From: Streptomyces sp. NBC_01408
GTDB taxonomy: Bacteria > Actinomycetota > Actinomycetes > Streptomycetales > Streptomycetaceae
Direction: 5' to 3'
Length of the DNA stretch: 64,000 bases
NCBI RefSeq assembly: GCF_026340255.1
Contig: NZ_JAPEPJ010000002.1
Location: forward strand, 1,240,001-1,304,000
Shown here: one piece after another, positions 8,740 to 20,641 of the stretch
Layout of the letters: each line of letters begins with the position of its first letter
Position numbering within the stretch: the stretch's first letter is position 1
Notes under the pieces: generated by a model
Databases searched by the model: none
Told to the model about the DNA's origin: nothing
What the model saw: only the letters and a program-made list of their open reading frames with translations
Translations under genes and position numbers: made by a program

Positions 8740-8768
8740 AATATAAGCAAACTCCACAACGCTGTCAA
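8740..8768 (-). promoter_or_regulatory. Consensus promoter for the MFS exporter
   Basis: Read on the minus strand: TTGACA (8763-8768), a 17-base spacer, then TATATT (8740-8745). This is close to the ideal HrdB-type promoter and unusually strong for a Streptomyces gene. Transcription would start around 8733, leaving a leader of about 35 bases before the ATG at 8698. Confidence 0.8.
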
Positions 8769-8825
8769 GCTGGGAGTTTCTCGCCAAAGCTATTGCGACC
8801 GAAGGAACTATATGCCTCTGCCAGA

Positions 8826-8924
8826 TTTGCGGACTGAGCAGTTTTGTGCCTCCGACGGATTTTGCGAGTTGAATGATTTCACTTCCGGAGGGTTGCGACT
8901 GAGCAGATTTCATGCCTCCGGTGA
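8826..8924 (-). repeat. Two ~28-bp direct repeats upstream of the exporter promoter
   Basis: Two copies of a related sequence lie 67 bp apart. On the plus strand, copy 1 begins TTGCGGACTGAGCAG (8826) and copy 2 TTGCGACTGAGCAG (8893); both run on to TGCCTCCG. Between them a CCTCCG/CGGAGG pair adds partial dyad symmetry. They lie 60-160 bp upstream of the -35 box, where an activator or repressor could bind. The rest of 8705-9197 has no convincing gene; an open frame at 8695-8934 contains the promoter and is rejected. Confidence 0.6.
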
Positions 8925-9072
8925 ACTGACGCACCGCGTCGCCCGTGGGCGTCTCGGGCAGGGATGCCGCGTTCGCGGGGTCTGTTCAGCACGGCTGCCG
9001 GCACCAGACGCATGTGCCGCGAGGCGGGCAGCACCATCATGAACGTTCTTCTAGCCATCCGGTGTGTCCGTC

Positions 9073-9116
9073 GGCCTCTCGGAGCCGTCGAGGGACCTCG
9101 ACGGCTCCGAGAGGCC
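9073..9116 (-). terminator. Strong hairpin terminator after the PKS unit
   Basis: A perfect 20-bp GC-rich stem (9073-9092 with 9097-9116) and a four-base loop lie 82-125 bases beyond the PKS2 stop. It has no U-tract, which is common for Streptomyces terminators. It would end the long PKS transcript and insulate the exporter gene with its own promoter. Confidence 0.8.
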
Positions 9117-9197
9117 AGATCGTGGAGAATTACCTGCCCGTCGCCACGGGGTCGTGCCCCAATGTGTCCTCGTTCCTCGAATCCGACGGTTCGGATA

Positions 9198-12100
9198 TCA
9201 ATGGCTGCTGAGTGAATCGAGCCAGCGCCGGAGGTGCGCGGCGGTCTCTGCCACCTGTTCCTCGATGATCGAGAAGTGGTCTGCCTCGATGTACTCGGCC
9301 GGTCCACGGTGTAGCCAGTCGGGGACGGGGTCGACGTCCCCGAAGCTGCTCAGCGTCACGGAGGCCCGCAGATTCAGCGTCGGCGCGGCGATCCGCTTGG
9401 CCTCGCGCTCGGGGTATATCCGCACATAGCCGCCCAACGCGACCAGGCCGTGGTCGTCGACGGGGGTCAGTGCGTTGTCCCGGGACAGGATCTGCCCCAG
9501 CGCGTCGGTGAGCACGAGGCGGTTGAGTTCGTGCTCTTCCGGGGAGTAGGTGTCGATCATCGCGACGCCCGCGAGCTCGCCGCCGTCGTCTTCGAGCCGC
9601 CGGGCGACCGCATGGGCGAGCGCACCACCGGCCGAGTAGCCGATGAGCGCCACCGGGCCTCGCTCAAGTTCCGATGCGACAGCCGCGGCGAGGCTCTCGA
9701 TCGCCGCCGCCCATGTCGCCGGCAGGTCGTCGCCCGCGCGCATACCGGGCAGCCGCAGCGCACTGACCTGCCGCTCGCCGCCCAGTTCGCGAGCCAGGCG
9801 GGCGAACTGGTGCGGGCCCGATCCCGCCAGGAACGAAGGGATGCAGATCAGTGCCGGTGCCGCGGCGCCGCGCGCCAGGAGCTGCGACGCAGCTGGGCGC
9901 TGTGCGGCGGCCTCGTCGGCGGAGTACGTGGTCATCAGAGCCGAGCTCGCGATCAGCAGGGGCATCGCCCCTGCCAGCTCACCGCGGCGATGCGCCGCCG
10001 ACACCAGGTCGGTGATCGTGCCGCGCACGCCGGCCGGTGCCTGCTCGACCACGCCGGTGTCGGATTCCTCGATCAGCGATCGCACCAGTTTCGCCACATC
10101 GGCGGCGGTCGGGTGGTCGAAGATCAGCGTCGATGGCAGCGTCAGCCCGGTCAGCTGTGCGAGCCGGTTCCGGAATTCGACGGCACCGAGGGAGTCGAAC
10201 CCGAGCTCGGTGAACGGCGCGTGCGGGTCGATCGCGTCACCGGACAGGTGGCCGAGGACCGCCGCGGCGACGTTGCGCACCTCTCGCACGATCACACCGT
10301 CGCGGTCGGCGTCGGGCAGTGCGGCCAGCTGCCGCGCCAGGCCGACACCGGCACTCGCGGCGGCCGGGGGAACCCGGATCATGCCGCGCAGTACCGCGGG
10401 TAGTGTGCCGCCGCGCGCCAGGGCGGTGAGCGCCGCCGTGTCCAGCAGTGCCGTCACCGGTGTCGCCCGATCGGTCGCGAGTGCGTTGTCGAACAGCGCC
10501 GTCCCGGACTCAGGGTCGATCGGGACCAGGCCCAGCCTGGCCCGGATCTGGCGGGCGTACTGCTCGGCGCCGTCCCCGCCGAGTACCCCTGCCATGCCGA
10601 CGGTCCACAGTCCCCAGGCGAGCGAGTGCGCGGGCAGGCCCGCGCTGCGCCGCACGCGTGCCAGCGCGTCCAGCGCGCTGTTCGCGGCGGCGTAGTTGCC
10701 CTGTCCTTGCCCGCCGAGCAACGGCGCCGCGGACGAGAACAGCACGAACGCCGACAGATCCAGGTCGCGGGTCAGCTCGTGCAGGTGCAGTGCCGCGTCG
10801 ACCTTCGGTGCCAGCACCCGTGTCGTCTGCGCGGCGGTGAGGGTGTCGATCGTGCCGTCGTCCAGAACGCCCGCCGCGTGGATGACGGCGGTCAGCGGGG
10901 CGTCGGTGTCGATGTCGGCCAGCAGGGCTTGGACCGCGGTGCGTTCGGTGACGTCGCACGCCACGACGCGGACGTGGGCGCCGAGGTCGGTCAGCTCGGC
11001 GACCAGTTCCGCGGCGCCGTCCGCGGCCGCACCGCGCCGCGACGTCAGCAGCAGCCGTCGTGCTCCGTGCGCTGCGACCAGATGGCGGGCGACGATCGCG
11101 CCGATGCCGCCGGTGCCGCCGGTGATGAGCACCGTGCCGTGGTCGAACGACAGTGGCACGCCCGGTTCGGTGGCGGGCAGCGGCTGCAATCGCGGTGCCA
11201 GGAGCCGGCCCTCGCGAACGGCCATGTGCGGTTCGTCCTGGGCCAGGGCATCGGCGAGCGACTTGATCGGCAGGGCGTCGCTGTCGTGGTCGATGAGCAG
11301 GAACCGGCCCGGGTGCTCGGACTGTGCGCTGCGCACCAGGCCCGCCACGGCGGCTCCGACCAGATCGGGTTCCTCGCCGGGCAGTCCGGCGGCCGTGCGC
11401 GTCACGATCGCGAGCCGGCCGGGGTGTTCGCCGCCTATCCAGCCCTGCAACAGTGCGAGCGTCGTCAGCACGCCGGCGTGTATGTCCGCCGCGCCGGCAC
11501 CGGTTCCGCGGGGCGCAGACCATACCACCGTGTCGGGAACATCCTGCAGCACAGCGAGTTCCGCGAGATCGACACAGCATGTCGGGGGCTCAGGGGCCTC
11601 GACGGTCGCCGGGTCGCCGAGCACGACGATGCGCCCGGTGTCCGCCTTGGAGACGGCAGGCACGGCGACCCACTCGAGGTCGAACAACGGTGCCGCGCCG
11701 CGCAGCTGGGCCAGCGCCTGCCGCTCCATCGGGCGGGCCCGCACCGACTCCATGCTCAGCACGAGGGCACCGGTCGGGTCGACCGCTTCCACGCGCAAGG
11801 TGTTCGGTGCGATGCGGGCGATGCGGACGCGCAAGGCACCCACGCCGGACTGGGCCAGCTGGACACCGTCGAAGGCGAAAGGCAGTGGCACCCGGCCGTC
11901 GGGCCCGTCGCCGGCGAGATGGCCGACAGCCGCGTGGAATACGGCGTCCAGCAGTGCCGGATGCAGTCCGAAGGCGGTGGCGCGCGCTGCGGTGTCGGTG
12001 TCGAGCGCCAGGTCGGCGAACACTTCCTCCCCGCGCGACCACGCGGCGCGAACACCCTGGAACACCGGGCCGTACCCGAAGCCGAGGCCGCCGAGCGCGC

Positions 12101-15100
12101 GGTACACCTGCTGCCCGTCGACCGGATCGCCCGCAACCGGAGGCCACACATCGGACCAGCCCGGCGCCGCGGTCGGCGCGGCGGGCGTGAGCAGGCCACG
12201 GGCATGCAGCACCCAGGCGTCGGCGGCGCGGGCGTGGATGGCCACGGTCCGGTGCCCATCGGCGTCGGGTTCGCCCACAGCGAGCTGAATATCCGCGGCA
12301 CCATCGGTCGTGAGAATCAGCGGCGCCGCGAGCACCAGTTCCGCCAGGCGCGGCACGCCGAGCCGGGCACCAGCGGCCAGAGCCAGTTCCACGAATCCGG
12401 TACCTGGCATCAAGGTCGTGCCGAAGACGGCGTGGTCGGCGAGCCATGGGTGCGTGCGCAGCGAGAGCCTGCCGGTGAACAGCCACTCGTCCTTGCCGGC
12501 GAGCTGCACCTGGGCGTGCAGCAGCGGATGGTCGGCGGAGTCGGCACCGGCGAGCGGCGCAGCGGCCTCCGCGGGCAGCAGCCAGAATCGTTCGTGCTGG
12601 AAGGGATAGGTGGGCAACGTGATCCGTGCCTGCGGTCGAGCTCCGAAGTAGGCCGCCCACCGCACCGGCCGGCCCGCGCAGTGCGCGGTTGCCAGCGCGG
12701 TGACCAGCTGCTCGGGTTCGGCGACCGTGCGACGGGATCCCGCGACCACCGATGCGCGCGCTGCGAGGTCTGTCGCCAGAGTGGCGCGGGTCATGGTCGT
12801 CAGCACCGCGTCCGGGCCCAACTCGACGAACAGGCTCACACCCGAATCGAGCAGTGACTGCACCGCCGGGGCGAAGCGCACCGCCTCGCGCACCTGCCGT
12901 ACCCAATACTCGGGCGCACCCACCGAATCGCCGGCGAATGCGCCGGAAACCGTGGAGCACAAAGGTATTCGTGGCTCGTGATACGTCAGGCCCGCGGCGA
13001 TCTCCGCGAACTCGGTCAGCATCGGATCCATCAAGGCGGAGTGGAACGCGTGGCTCACCCGCAGCCTGCTGGTCTTGACGCCCTCGGCCACCAACCTCGA
13101 CTCGAGCGCCGATACCGCCTCGGTGTTTCCGGAGAAGACCACCGCATCGGGAGCGTTCACAGCGGCCAGCGAGACCGCGGCGACTGCCGGATCGGCATGA
13201 CCCGCCGCCAGCAGCTCCACGGCCCGCCCCTCCGGAACCGCGGCGGCCAGCATGCTCCCACCTGTCGGCAGCGCCCCCATCAATCGACCCCGGGCCGCAA
13301 CGAGGGTGCACGCATCCGACAACGACCACACACCGGCCACATACGCCGCGGCCAGCTCGCCGATCGAATGCCCGGCCACCACATCCGGCGTCACGCCCAA
13401 CGACTCGACAAGGCGATACATCGCCACTTCGAACGCGAACAATGCGGGCTGGGTGTACTCGGTGCGGTCCAGCAGGGTTTCGGCAGTCGCGCCGCTCGCA
13501 GCGGCCGGCGCGCCGAACATCACATCCTGCAGCGAATGCCCCAGGTGTGCGTCGAATTCCGCGCACACCTCGTCGAGCGCGGCGGCGAAGGCCGGGAACG
13601 CCCGGTACAGCCCGGCGCCCATCCCGATCCGCTGCGCGCCCTGACCGGTGAACAGGAACGCTGTCGTGCCTGTCTGACCGGCGCCGTTGGCGATGCCCGG
13701 TCCCGGCTCGTCGGCTGCCAGGCGCGCCAAGGCCGCCAGCAGCGTCTCCCGGTCCGAGCCCACGACGGCGGCGCGCTGCTCGAGCCGCGCGCGGTGCAAC
13801 GCCAGCGTCGCCGCGACGTCGGTCAGGTCGAGCTCCGGACGTTCGCGCAGCGCGTCGTGCAGACGGCGCGCCTGGGTCCGCAGCGCGGCAGTCGTCCGCG
13901 CGGACAGCAGCAACGGCATGGCCGCCGGGCGCGGTGGATCGACCGGCCGCGGCGGGACCGCGGGCGCCTCTTCGAGGATCACGTGCGCGTTGGTCCCGCT
14001 GATCCCGAACGACGACACTCCCGCCCGGCGCGGACGTTCCCCGACCGGCCACGGCTCGGCCTCGGTCAGGATCCGTACCTCGCCCGCCGACCACTCCACG
14101 TGCGGCGACGGCACGTCAACATGCAGGGTGGGCGGCAACGTCTCGTGCCGCAGCGCCTGCACCATCTTGATCACACCGCCGACACCGGCAGCCGCCTGCG
14201 CGTGCCCGATGTTCGACTTCAACGACCCGATCCGCAGCGGCTCGGCGCGATCCTGTCCGTAGGCGTTGATCAGCGCCTGCGCCTCGATCGGGTCACCCAG
14301 GGTGGTGCCTGTGCCGTGCGCCTCCACCGCGTCCACCTCGGTGGCGGCCAGCCCTGCGTTGACCAGTGCCTGCGCGATCACCCGCTCCTGGGACGGACCG
14401 TTCGGTGCGGTCAAGCCGTTGCTCGCACCGTCCTGGTTGATTGCGCTACCGCGGATCACGGCCAGTACCGGGCGCCCGTTGCGCTGTGCGTCGGACAACC
14501 GCTCGAGGGCGAGCACGCCGACGCCCTCGGACCACGAGACACCGTCCGCAGCACTCGAGAACGCCTTGCAGCGCCCATCCGGTGACAGCGCCCGCTGCCG
14601 GGAGAACTCCACGAACAGCAGAGGAGTCGACATGACCGTCACCCCGCTGGCCAGGACCAGCGACGTCTCCCCGGCGCGCAATGCCTGCACCGCCAGGTGC
14701 AAGGCCACCAGTGACGACGAACATGCCGTGTCCACCGTCACCGCGGGTCCTTCCAGACCGAGGGCGTAGGACACCCGGCCGGAGACGACGCTGCCGGCCG
14801 ATCCGGTCGCCAGATAGCCTTCCGCGGCACCGTCGGCGGCCTCGCGCGCGTTGTAGCCGTAGTCCTGGTACATGACGCCCGCGTACACCCCGGTATCGCT
14901 GCCCCGCAGTGAGGTCGGATCGATACCGGCATCTTCGAGCGCTTCCCAGGACGCCTCGAGCAGCAACCGCTGCTGCGGGTCCATCGCCGCTGCCTCACGG
15001 GGTCCGATACCGAAGAAGGCGGCATCGAAATCACCTGCGGCATGCAGGAATCCGCCTTCGCGGGTGTAGATCTTGCCAGGTTTGCCGGGGTCGGTGTCGT

Positions 15101-18100
15101 ACAGGTGGTCGAGGTCCCAGCCGCGGTCGCCCGGGATCGGGGTGATCGCGTCCACGCGCCCGTCGATCAGTTCCCAGAGCTGGTCGGGATTCTCGACGCC
15201 GCCGGGATACCGGCAGCTCATGCCGACGATCGCGATCGGCTCGTCGGCCCTGGCCCTGGCACTGGTCGAGGCGCGGCGGGGTCGCGCCGGCTCCGAACCG
15301 TCGACCCTGGTTCGCAGGAAGCCCGCGACAGCGGCGGCGGTCGGATAGTCGAACACCAGCGTGGGCGGAAGCTGAACGCCTGTGGCGGCGGTCACCCGGT
15401 TGCGGAACTCGACTCCGCCGAGCGAGTCGAAGCCCAGATCTGTGAACGGTGTCTCGGGGTCGATGGCGTCGGCCGACTCGTGGCCGAGGACCGCGGCGGC
15501 GATCGCGCGGACCTCGCCCCGGATCAGCGCCTCCCACTGATCGGCGGGGGCGTCGAGCAGCCGCTGGCGCAACGGGCTGTCGGCGACCTGGCCGCGCGGC
15601 GGTACGTGAATCAGGCCGCGCAGCAGCGCGGGCAGCGTGCCGAGCCTGCCCAGCGCGGTGAGGGCGGGTGTGTCGAGCAGTGCGGTCATCAGCATCGGTT
15701 CGCCGGTGGTCAACGCATCGTCGAACATCTGCATGCCGGTGTCCGGCTCGATCGGGGACAGACCGAGACGCGTGCGGATCTGACGCACCAGGTGTTCGGC
15801 ACCCGGGTCGTTCAACGCCTCGGCCATGCCGCGCTTCCACAGCCCCCAGGCCAGCGAATGCGCGGGCAGACCGGCGCTGCGGCGCGCCTGGGCGAGCGCG
15901 TCCATCGCCGCGTTCGCGGCCGCGTAGTTGCCCTGGCCCTGCCCGCCGAGCAGCGGCCCGGCAGAGGAGAACAGCACGAACGCCGACAGGTCCATGTCGC
16001 GGGTGAGCTCGTGCAGGTGCCAGGCGGCATCGACCTTCGGGGCGAGCACCCGGTCCACCTGCTCGGCGGTGAGGGTTTCGATGGTGCCGTCGTCGACCAC
16101 GCCCGCGGTGTGCACGACAGCGGTCACCGGTTCGTGCGCCGGTACGGATTCCAGCAGCGCCGCGACCGCGGCGCGATCGCTGACGTCGCACGCGGCAACG
16201 CGTACGTCGGCGCCCAGCGCGGTCAGCTCGGTGACCAGCTCCGCGACACCCGGCGCGTCGAGGCCGCGGCGCGAGGCGAGCAACAGGCTGCGCACCCCGT
16301 GCCGGGTGACCAGGTGGCGTGCGGTGACGGCGCCCAGTCCGCCTGCGCCGCCGGTGATCAGGACCGTGCCGTCACCGAAGTGCCCGCCGGCCGGTTCGGG
16401 GGTGATCGCACGAATCAGCCGCGGTGCCAGCGTGGCGCCGCCGCGGACCGCGAGCTGTGGTTCGTCCGCGGCGACCGCGGCGGCGATCCGCTGGTGCAGG
16501 TCCGCGAGGTCGTGGTCGTCGAGGTCGACCTGCACGATGCGCCCCGGGTATTCCGATTGCGCACTGCGTACCAGGCCGCGGACGGCCGCTGCCGCGGGGT
16601 CCGGCGTCTCACCGGGCAGACCTGCCCCGTTGCGGGTCAGCACGATCAGCGTCGAGTCGGCGCAGCCCGGTTCGGTGAGCCAGTCGCGCAGCACCGCGAG
16701 GGCGTTGTGCACGGCGGTGCGGATCGTCGCGGGGACGTCGTCGCCGTCCGCCGACGCCGTTTCGGGCGACCAGACGACAGCCGCGCCGGTGTGGCCCCCG
16801 GCCGTCGCGAACGCCGCGACGTCCTCGAACGTCTCGGCGCAGCCTGCGACGGGTCGACCCAGTGCGACCAGCTGCCGGTCCGACACCGCAGGCGCCGTCA
16901 CCGGCGTCCAGTCGACAGCGTAGAGCGGGCTGCGGGCACCGGCGAGAGCGGTCGCGTCCGCGGGGCGGGCGAGCACGGCGTCGATCGACAGCACCGCGGC
17001 GCCGGTGGCGTCGCAGGCGTCGATGCGTACCTTCTCGGAACCCGAACGGATGATGCGGGCGCGGACCGCGGTGGCGCCGTGCCGGAACACACGGACGCCG
17101 TTGAAGGAGAACGGAAGCGGCAGCCTGCCGTCGGGGAGGTCGTCGGCGAGCACGTCGATGGCAGCGTGGAAGGTCGCGTCCAGGAGCGCCGGGTGCACCC
17201 CGAAGCCCGCCGCCCGGCCCGCTGCCGCCTCGTCCAGGGTCACCTCGGCGAACACGTCGTCACCACTGGTCCAGGCGGCGCGCACGTCCTGGAAGCTCGG
17301 GCCGTAGCCGAATCCCAGGTCCGCGAGCCGGTCGTACAGACGCGTTCCGTCGATCGGCGTGCCGTCGGCCGGCGGCCAGTCGGGGTCGGTCCAGTCCGGC
17401 GTCACGCCGTCGGCGGGGGCGAGGGTGCCGGTGGCGTGCAGCGTCCAGTCCGGCTCGCCCGGGTCGGACCCCGCGGTGCCGGTGACGGCACGCGAGTGGA
17501 TCGACAGGCGCCGACGGCCGGTGTGGTCGGGCTCGGTCACCGAGACCTGCACGTCCACGGCAGCGGCACCGTCGAACAGCAGCGGCGTCTCCAGGACGAG
17601 TTCGTCCACGACGGGCAGGTCCAGGCGGCGACCCGCGGCCAGCGCGAGATCCACGAACGCGGTGCCGGGCAGAAGCACCGCTCCGAAGGCCGTGTGGTCG
17701 GCGATCCACGGCTGGTCGGTGGTGGAGAGCCTGCCGCTGAACAGCCATTCGTCTCGACCGGCGAGCGGCGCGGCGACGCGCAGCATCGGATGGTCGAGCG
17801 TGGAGAGACCGGCGCGGCCCATGTCACCGAGCGCGTCGTCGTCGGGCTGCACCCAGTAACGGCGCTGCTGGAAGGCGTAGACGGGCAGGTCGAGGTGGGT
17901 GGCCGGCCTTCCTGGTGACAGCAGCGCCCAGTCGACGGTCATGCCCGAGCAGTGGGCGGCGGCGAGCAACCGCAGGAACTGGCCGACCTCGTCGACGCCG
18001 CGCCGTGCCCCCGCCGCGACCAGCGAGCGGGACGCAACCTCGTCGGTCAGTGTCTGGCGGGTCATCGCCGCCAGCACCGCGTCCGGCCCCACCTCGACGA

Positions 18101-20639
18101 ACCGGCGCACGCCTGCGTCGACGAGTGACTGCACCGCCGGGGCGAACCGCACGGCCTCTCGCACCTGTCGCACCCAGTACTGCGGCGTCAGCAGTTCGGG
18201 ACCGGCCGGCGCACCGGACACCGTGGAGCACACACCCATGCGCGGCGTCCGGTACGTCACCGATCCGGCGACCTGCCCGTACTCGGCAAGCATCGGCTCC
18301 ATCAACGCCGAATGGAAGGCGTGACTGACCGTCAGCCGGGTCGTCTTCACACCCTCGCCCGCCAGCTGGTCCTCCAGTGCGAGGATCGCCGCCGTCTCGC
18401 CCGAGAACACCACCGCCGCGGGCGCGTTCACGGCCGCCAACGAGACCGTCCCGGCCGCGAGCAGTTCCCGCGCCCGCTCCTCCGACACCGCGGCGGCGAG
18501 CATCGCTCCATCGGTCGGCAGCCCGCCCATCAGTCGACCGCGGGCGGCAACGAGCCGGCACGCGTCCGCCAGCGACCACACCTCGGCCACATAGGCCGCG
18601 GCCAGCTCACCGATCGAATGCCCGACCACCACGTCCGGGGTCACGCCGAACGACTCCACAAGGCGATACAGCGCCACCTCGAACGCGAACAGCGCAGGCT
18701 GCGTGAATTCCGTCCGGTCGAGCAGGGCCATGCGCTTGGTGTCGCCGGCGCTGTTCCCGGCAGCACCGGTCCCGCCGAACATGACCTCGCGCAGCGATAC
18801 CCCCAGCAGGGCGTCGAATTCCGCGCACACCTCGTCGAGGGCAGCGGCGAACACGGGGAACGCGGCGGCCAGCCCTGCGCCCATTCCGACACGTTGCGCG
18901 CCCTGACCGGTGAACAGGAAGGCCGTCTCGCCGGCGGTGGCGACACCTGATACCACGTGCGGGGATGCCGAACCCGCGGCCAGGGCCGTGAGGCCGGCGA
19001 GCAGACCGGCCCGGTCGGCGCCGAGCACCGCGCCGCGCCGACCCAGCTGAGCGCGCGCGGCGGTCAGGACGGCAGCGACATCGGCGTCATCCGCCTCGGG
19101 GTGGCCGGCGAGCCAGGCCAGTAGCCGGCTCGCCTGTGCCTGCAGCGCGGTCTCCGACTTGGCCGAGAGCAACCACGGTGCCGACAGTGTCTGTTGGCCC
19201 GACTCCGACTGTCGTACAGCAGCGTCCGGTCCTGTCACCGGTTCGGCAGCACGCTCGCGCGGCGGCTCTTCGAGGATCACGTGAGCGTTGGTCCCGCTGA
19301 TCCCGAAGGACGACACGCCCGTACGGCGCGGACGATCGAGCTCCGGCCACTGCTGGGCCTGCGTCAGCAGTTTCACCGTGCCCGCCGACCAGTCGACCTC
19401 GGGGGTCGGCTCGTCCACGTGCAGGGTCGAGGGCATGACCCCGTTGCGCATCGCCATGACCATCTTGATCACGCCCGCGACACCCGCCGCGGCCTGCGTG
19501 TGACCAATGTTCGACTTGAGAGAACCCAGCCACAACGGGTTGTCGTCCCCGCGGGCCTGGCCGTAAGCGGACAGCAGCGCCTGCGCCTCGATCGGATCAC
19601 CCAGCCGCGTACCCGTACCGTGCGCCTCCACGGCATCCACCTCGGACGGCGACAGCCGCGCGTTGGCCAGGGCGGCGCGGATGACCCGCTCCTGCGAAGG
19701 CCCGTTCGGCGCGGTCAGCTGGCTGCTCGCACCGTCCTGGTTCACCGCGGAACCACGGATCACCGCCAGCACCCGGTGCCCGCTGCGCTCCGCGTCCGAC
19801 AGCCGCTCCAGCACCAGCACGCCCACGCCCTCGGCCCAGCCCGTGCCGTCCGCCGACGACGAGAACGCCTTGCACCGCCCGTCCGGCGACAGCCCGCGCT
19901 GCCGGGAGAACTCCACGAACGTGCCCGGTGTCGCCATCACCGTCACACCACCGGCGAGCGCCATCGAGCACTCACCCTGACGCAGCGACTGAGCGGCGAG
20001 GTGGAGCGCGACGAGCGAGGAGGAACACGCGGTGTCGACCGTCACCGCCGGCCCCTCCAAGCCGAAGGTGTAGGACAGACGACCCGACGCGACGCTGCCC
20101 GCGCTCCCGGTCAGCAGGTAGCCCTCGAAGCCCTCGGGCGCATTGGGGCGGGAGCCGTAGTCGTCGTACATGACGCCCATGTACACCCCGGTACGGGTGC
20201 CCCTCAGCTCGGTCGGGGCGATGCCCGCGTGTTCGAAGGCCTCCCAGCCCGTCTCCAGCAGCAACCGCTGCTGGGGGTCCATCGCCGCCGCCTCGCGAGG
20301 GCCGATGCCGAAGAACTCGGCGTCGAACCGGTCCGCCTCGTACAGGAAGCCGCCTTCGCGGGCGTACGAGGTCCCGAGGTGGTCGGGGTCCGGGTTGTAC
20401 AGGTTTTCCAGGTCCCAGCCCCGGCCCTCCGGGAAGGGACCGACCGCGTCACGTTCGGCGCTCAGCAGCGCCCACAGGTCGTCCGGGGAGGCGATACCGC
20501 CCGGGAGCCGGCACGCCATGCCCACGATCGCGATCGGCTCGTGTGCGCGCTCCTCCAGATCCTGCACACGCTGACGGCTCTCCCGCAGGTCGACCGTTGC
20601 CCGCTTGAGGTAGTCGCGAAGTTTCTGCTCGTTGTTCAT
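9198..20639 (-). CDS. Type I polyketide synthase, modules 4-5 plus thioesterase
   Basis: 3813-residue bimodular PKS acting last in the assembly line. The N-terminal coiled-coil docking helix (residues 1-32) is followed by module 4: KS (Cys205), AT (Ser675, HAFH motif at 773 = malonyl), DH (His982 in HxxxGxxxxP), KR (NADPH loop from 1430, VDD motif, Tyr1572) and ACP (Ser1739). Module 5 follows: KS (Cys1973), AT (Ser2425, HAFH 2530 = malonyl), DH (His2736), KR (loop from 3174, LDD, Tyr3316) and ACP (Ser3483). A C-terminal thioesterase carries the GYSAG nucleophile Ser3669, Asp3696 and His3788. No ER is present, so each module should add a conjugated double bond; both KRs look B-type. The ATG lies two bases after the PKS1 stop, and the docking helix fits the PKS1 tail. 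The TE should release a linear acid for the amide synthetase. Confidence 0.96.
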   Translation of the reverse strand: MNNEQKLRDYLKRATVDLRESRQRVQDLEERAHEPIAIVGMACRLPGGIASPDDLWALLSAERDAVGPFPEGRGWDLENLYNPDPDHLGTSYAREGGFLYEADRFDAEFFGIGPREAAAMDPQQRLLLETGWEAFEHAGIAPTELRGTRTGVYMGVMYDDYGSRPNAPEGFEGYLLTGSAGSVASGRLSYTFGLEGPAVTVDTACSSSLVALHLAAQSLRQGECSMALAGGVTVMATPGTFVEFSRQRGLSPDGRCKAFSSSADGTGWAEGVGVLVLERLSDAERSGHRVLAVIRGSAVNQDGASSQLTAPNGPSQERVIRAALANARLSPSEVDAVEAHGTGTRLGDPIEAQALLSAYGQARGDDNPLWLGSLKSNIGHTQAAAGVAGVIKMVMAMRNGVMPSTLHVDEPTPEVDWSAGTVKLLTQAQQWPELDRPRRTGVSSFGISGTNAHVILEEPPRERAAEPVTGPDAAVRQSESGQQTLSAPWLLSAKSETALQAQASRLLAWLAGHPEADDADVAAVLTAARAQLGRRGAVLGADRAGLLAGLTALAAGSASPHVVSGVATAGETAFLFTGQGAQRVGMGAGLAAAFPVFAAALDEVCAEFDALLGVSLREVMFGGTGAAGNSAGDTKRMALLDRTEFTQPALFAFEVALYRLVESFGVTPDVVVGHSIGELAAAYVAEVWSLADACRLVAARGRLMGGLPTDGAMLAAAVSEERARELLAAGTVSLAAVNAPAAVVFSGETAAILALEDQLAGEGVKTTRLTVSHAFHSALMEPMLAEYGQVAGSVTYRTPRMGVCSTVSGAPAGPELLTPQYWVRQVREAVRFAPAVQSLVDAGVRRFVEVGPDAVLAAMTRQTLTDEVASRSLVAAGARRGVDEVGQFLRLLAAAHCSGMTVDWALLSPGRPATHLDLPVYAFQQRRYWVQPDDDALGDMGRAGLSTLDHPMLRVAAPLAGRDEWLFSGRLSTTDQPWIADHTAFGAVLLPGTAFVDLALAAGRRLDLPVVDELVLETPLLFDGAAAVDVQVSVTEPDHTGRRRLSIHSRAVTGTAGSDPGEPDWTLHATGTLAPADGVTPDWTDPDWPPADGTPIDGTRLYDRLADLGFGYGPSFQDVRAAWTSGDDVFAEVTLDEAAAGRAAGFGVHPALLDATFHAAIDVLADDLPDGRLPLPFSFNGVRVFRHGATAVRARIIRSGSEKVRIDACDATGAAVLSIDAVLARPADATALAGARSPLYAVDWTPVTAPAVSDRQLVALGRPVAGCAETFEDVAAFATAGGHTGAAVVWSPETASADGDDVPATIRTAVHNALAVLRDWLTEPGCADSTLIVLTRNGAGLPGETPDPAAAAVRGLVRSAQSEYPGRIVQVDLDDHDLADLHQRIAAAVAADEPQLAVRGGATLAPRLIRAITPEPAGGHFGDGTVLITGGAGGLGAVTARHLVTRHGVRSLLLASRRGLDAPGVAELVTELTALGADVRVAACDVSDRAAVAALLESVPAHEPVTAVVHTAGVVDDGTIETLTAEQVDRVLAPKVDAAWHLHELTRDMDLSAFVLFSSAGPLLGGQGQGNYAAANAAMDALAQARRSAGLPAHSLAWGLWKRGMAEALNDPGAEHLVRQIRTRLGLSPIEPDTGMQMFDDALTTGEPMLMTALLDTPALTALGRLGTLPALLRGLIHVPPRGQVADSPLRQRLLDAPADQWEALIRGEVRAIAAAVLGHESADAIDPETPFTDLGFDSLGGVEFRNRVTAATGVQLPPTLVFDYPTAAAVAGFLRTRVDGSEPARPRRASTSARARADEPIAIVGMSCRYPGGVENPDQLWELIDGRVDAITPIPGDRGWDLDHLYDTDPGKPGKIYTREGGFLHAAGDFDAAFFGIGPREAAAMDPQQRLLLEASWEALEDAGIDPTSLRGSDTGVYAGVMYQDYGYNAREAADGAAEGYLATGSAGSVVSGRVSYALGLEGPAVTVDTACSSSLVALHLAVQALRAGETSLVLASGVTVMSTPLLFVEFSRQRALSPDGRCKAFSSAADGVSWSEGVGVLALERLSDAQRNGRPVLAVIRGSAINQDGASNGLTAPNGPSQERVIAQALVNAGLAATEVDAVEAHGTGTTLGDPIEAQALINAYGQDRAEPLRIGSLKSNIGHAQAAAGVGGVIKMVQALRHETLPPTLHVDVPSPHVEWSAGEVRILTEAEPWPVGERPRRAGVSSFGISGTNAHVILEEAPAVPPRPVDPPRPAAMPLLLSARTTAALRTQARRLHDALRERPELDLTDVAATLALHRARLEQRAAVVGSDRETLLAALARLAADEPGPGIANGAGQTGTTAFLFTGQGAQRIGMGAGLYRAFPAFAAALDEVCAEFDAHLGHSLQDVMFGAPAAASGATAETLLDRTEYTQPALFAFEVAMYRLVESLGVTPDVVAGHSIGELAAAYVAGVWSLSDACTLVAARGRLMGALPTGGSMLAAAVPEGRAVELLAAGHADPAVAAVSLAAVNAPDAVVFSGNTEAVSALESRLVAEGVKTSRLRVSHAFHSALMDPMLTEFAEIAAGLTYHEPRIPLCSTVSGAFAGDSVGAPEYWVRQVREAVRFAPAVQSLLDSGVSLFVELGPDAVLTTMTRATLATDLAARASVVAGSRRTVAEPEQLVTALATAHCAGRPVRWAAYFGARPQARITLPTYPFQHERFWLLPAEAAAPLAGADSADHPLLHAQVQLAGKDEWLFTGRLSLRTHPWLADHAVFGTTLMPGTGFVELALAAGARLGVPRLAELVLAAPLILTTDGAADIQLAVGEPDADGHRTVAIHARAADAWVLHARGLLTPAAPTAAPGWSDVWPPVAGDPVDGQQVYRALGGLGFGYGPVFQGVRAAWSRGEEVFADLALDTDTAARATAFGLHPALLDAVFHAAVGHLAGDGPDGRVPLPFAFDGVQLAQSGVGALRVRIARIAPNTLRVEAVDPTGALVLSMESVRARPMERQALAQLRGAAPLFDLEWVAVPAVSKADTGRIVVLGDPATVEAPEPPTCCVDLAELAVLQDVPDTVVWSAPRGTGAGAADIHAGVLTTLALLQGWIGGEHPGRLAIVTRTAAGLPGEEPDLVGAAVAGLVRSAQSEHPGRFLLIDHDSDALPIKSLADALAQDEPHMAVREGRLLAPRLQPLPATEPGVPLSFDHGTVLITGGTGGIGAIVARHLVAAHGARRLLLTSRRGAAADGAAELVAELTDLGAHVRVVACDVTERTAVQALLADIDTDAPLTAVIHAAGVLDDGTIDTLTAAQTTRVLAPKVDAALHLHELTRDLDLSAFVLFSSAAPLLGGQGQGNYAAANSALDALARVRRSAGLPAHSLAWGLWTVGMAGVLGGDGAEQYARQIRARLGLVPIDPESGTALFDNALATDRATPVTALLDTAALTALARGGTLPAVLRGMIRVPPAAASAGVGLARQLAALPDADRDGVIVREVRNVAAAVLGHLSGDAIDPHAPFTELGFDSLGAVEFRNRLAQLTGLTLPSTLIFDHPTAADVAKLVRSLIEESDTGVVEQAPAGVRGTITDLVSAAHRRGELAGAMPLLIASSALMTTYSADEAAAQRPAASQLLARGAAAPALICIPSFLAGSGPHQFARLARELGGERQVSALRLPGMRAGDDLPATWAAAIESLAAAVASELERGPVALIGYSAGGALAHAVARRLEDDGGELAGVAMIDTYSPEEHELNRLVLTDALGQILSRDNALTPVDDHGLVALGGYVRIYPEREAKRIAAPTLNLRASVTLSSFGDVDPVPDWLHRGPAEYIEADHFSIIEEQVAETAAHLRRWLDSLSSH

Positions 20640-20641
20640 GT

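Noticed and set aside
8695..8934. 79-codon minus-strand frame upstream of the exporter
   Set aside because: It contains the TTGACA-17-TATATT promoter and overlaps the direct repeats; no ribosome-binding site, so treated as regulatory DNA.
15042..17918. Plus-strand 958-codon frame inside PKS2 (and similar frames at 10626, 12978, 19194, 20912 and 22712)
   Set aside because: All are mirror frames of KS, AT, DH and KR domains, without ribosome-binding sites or homology.
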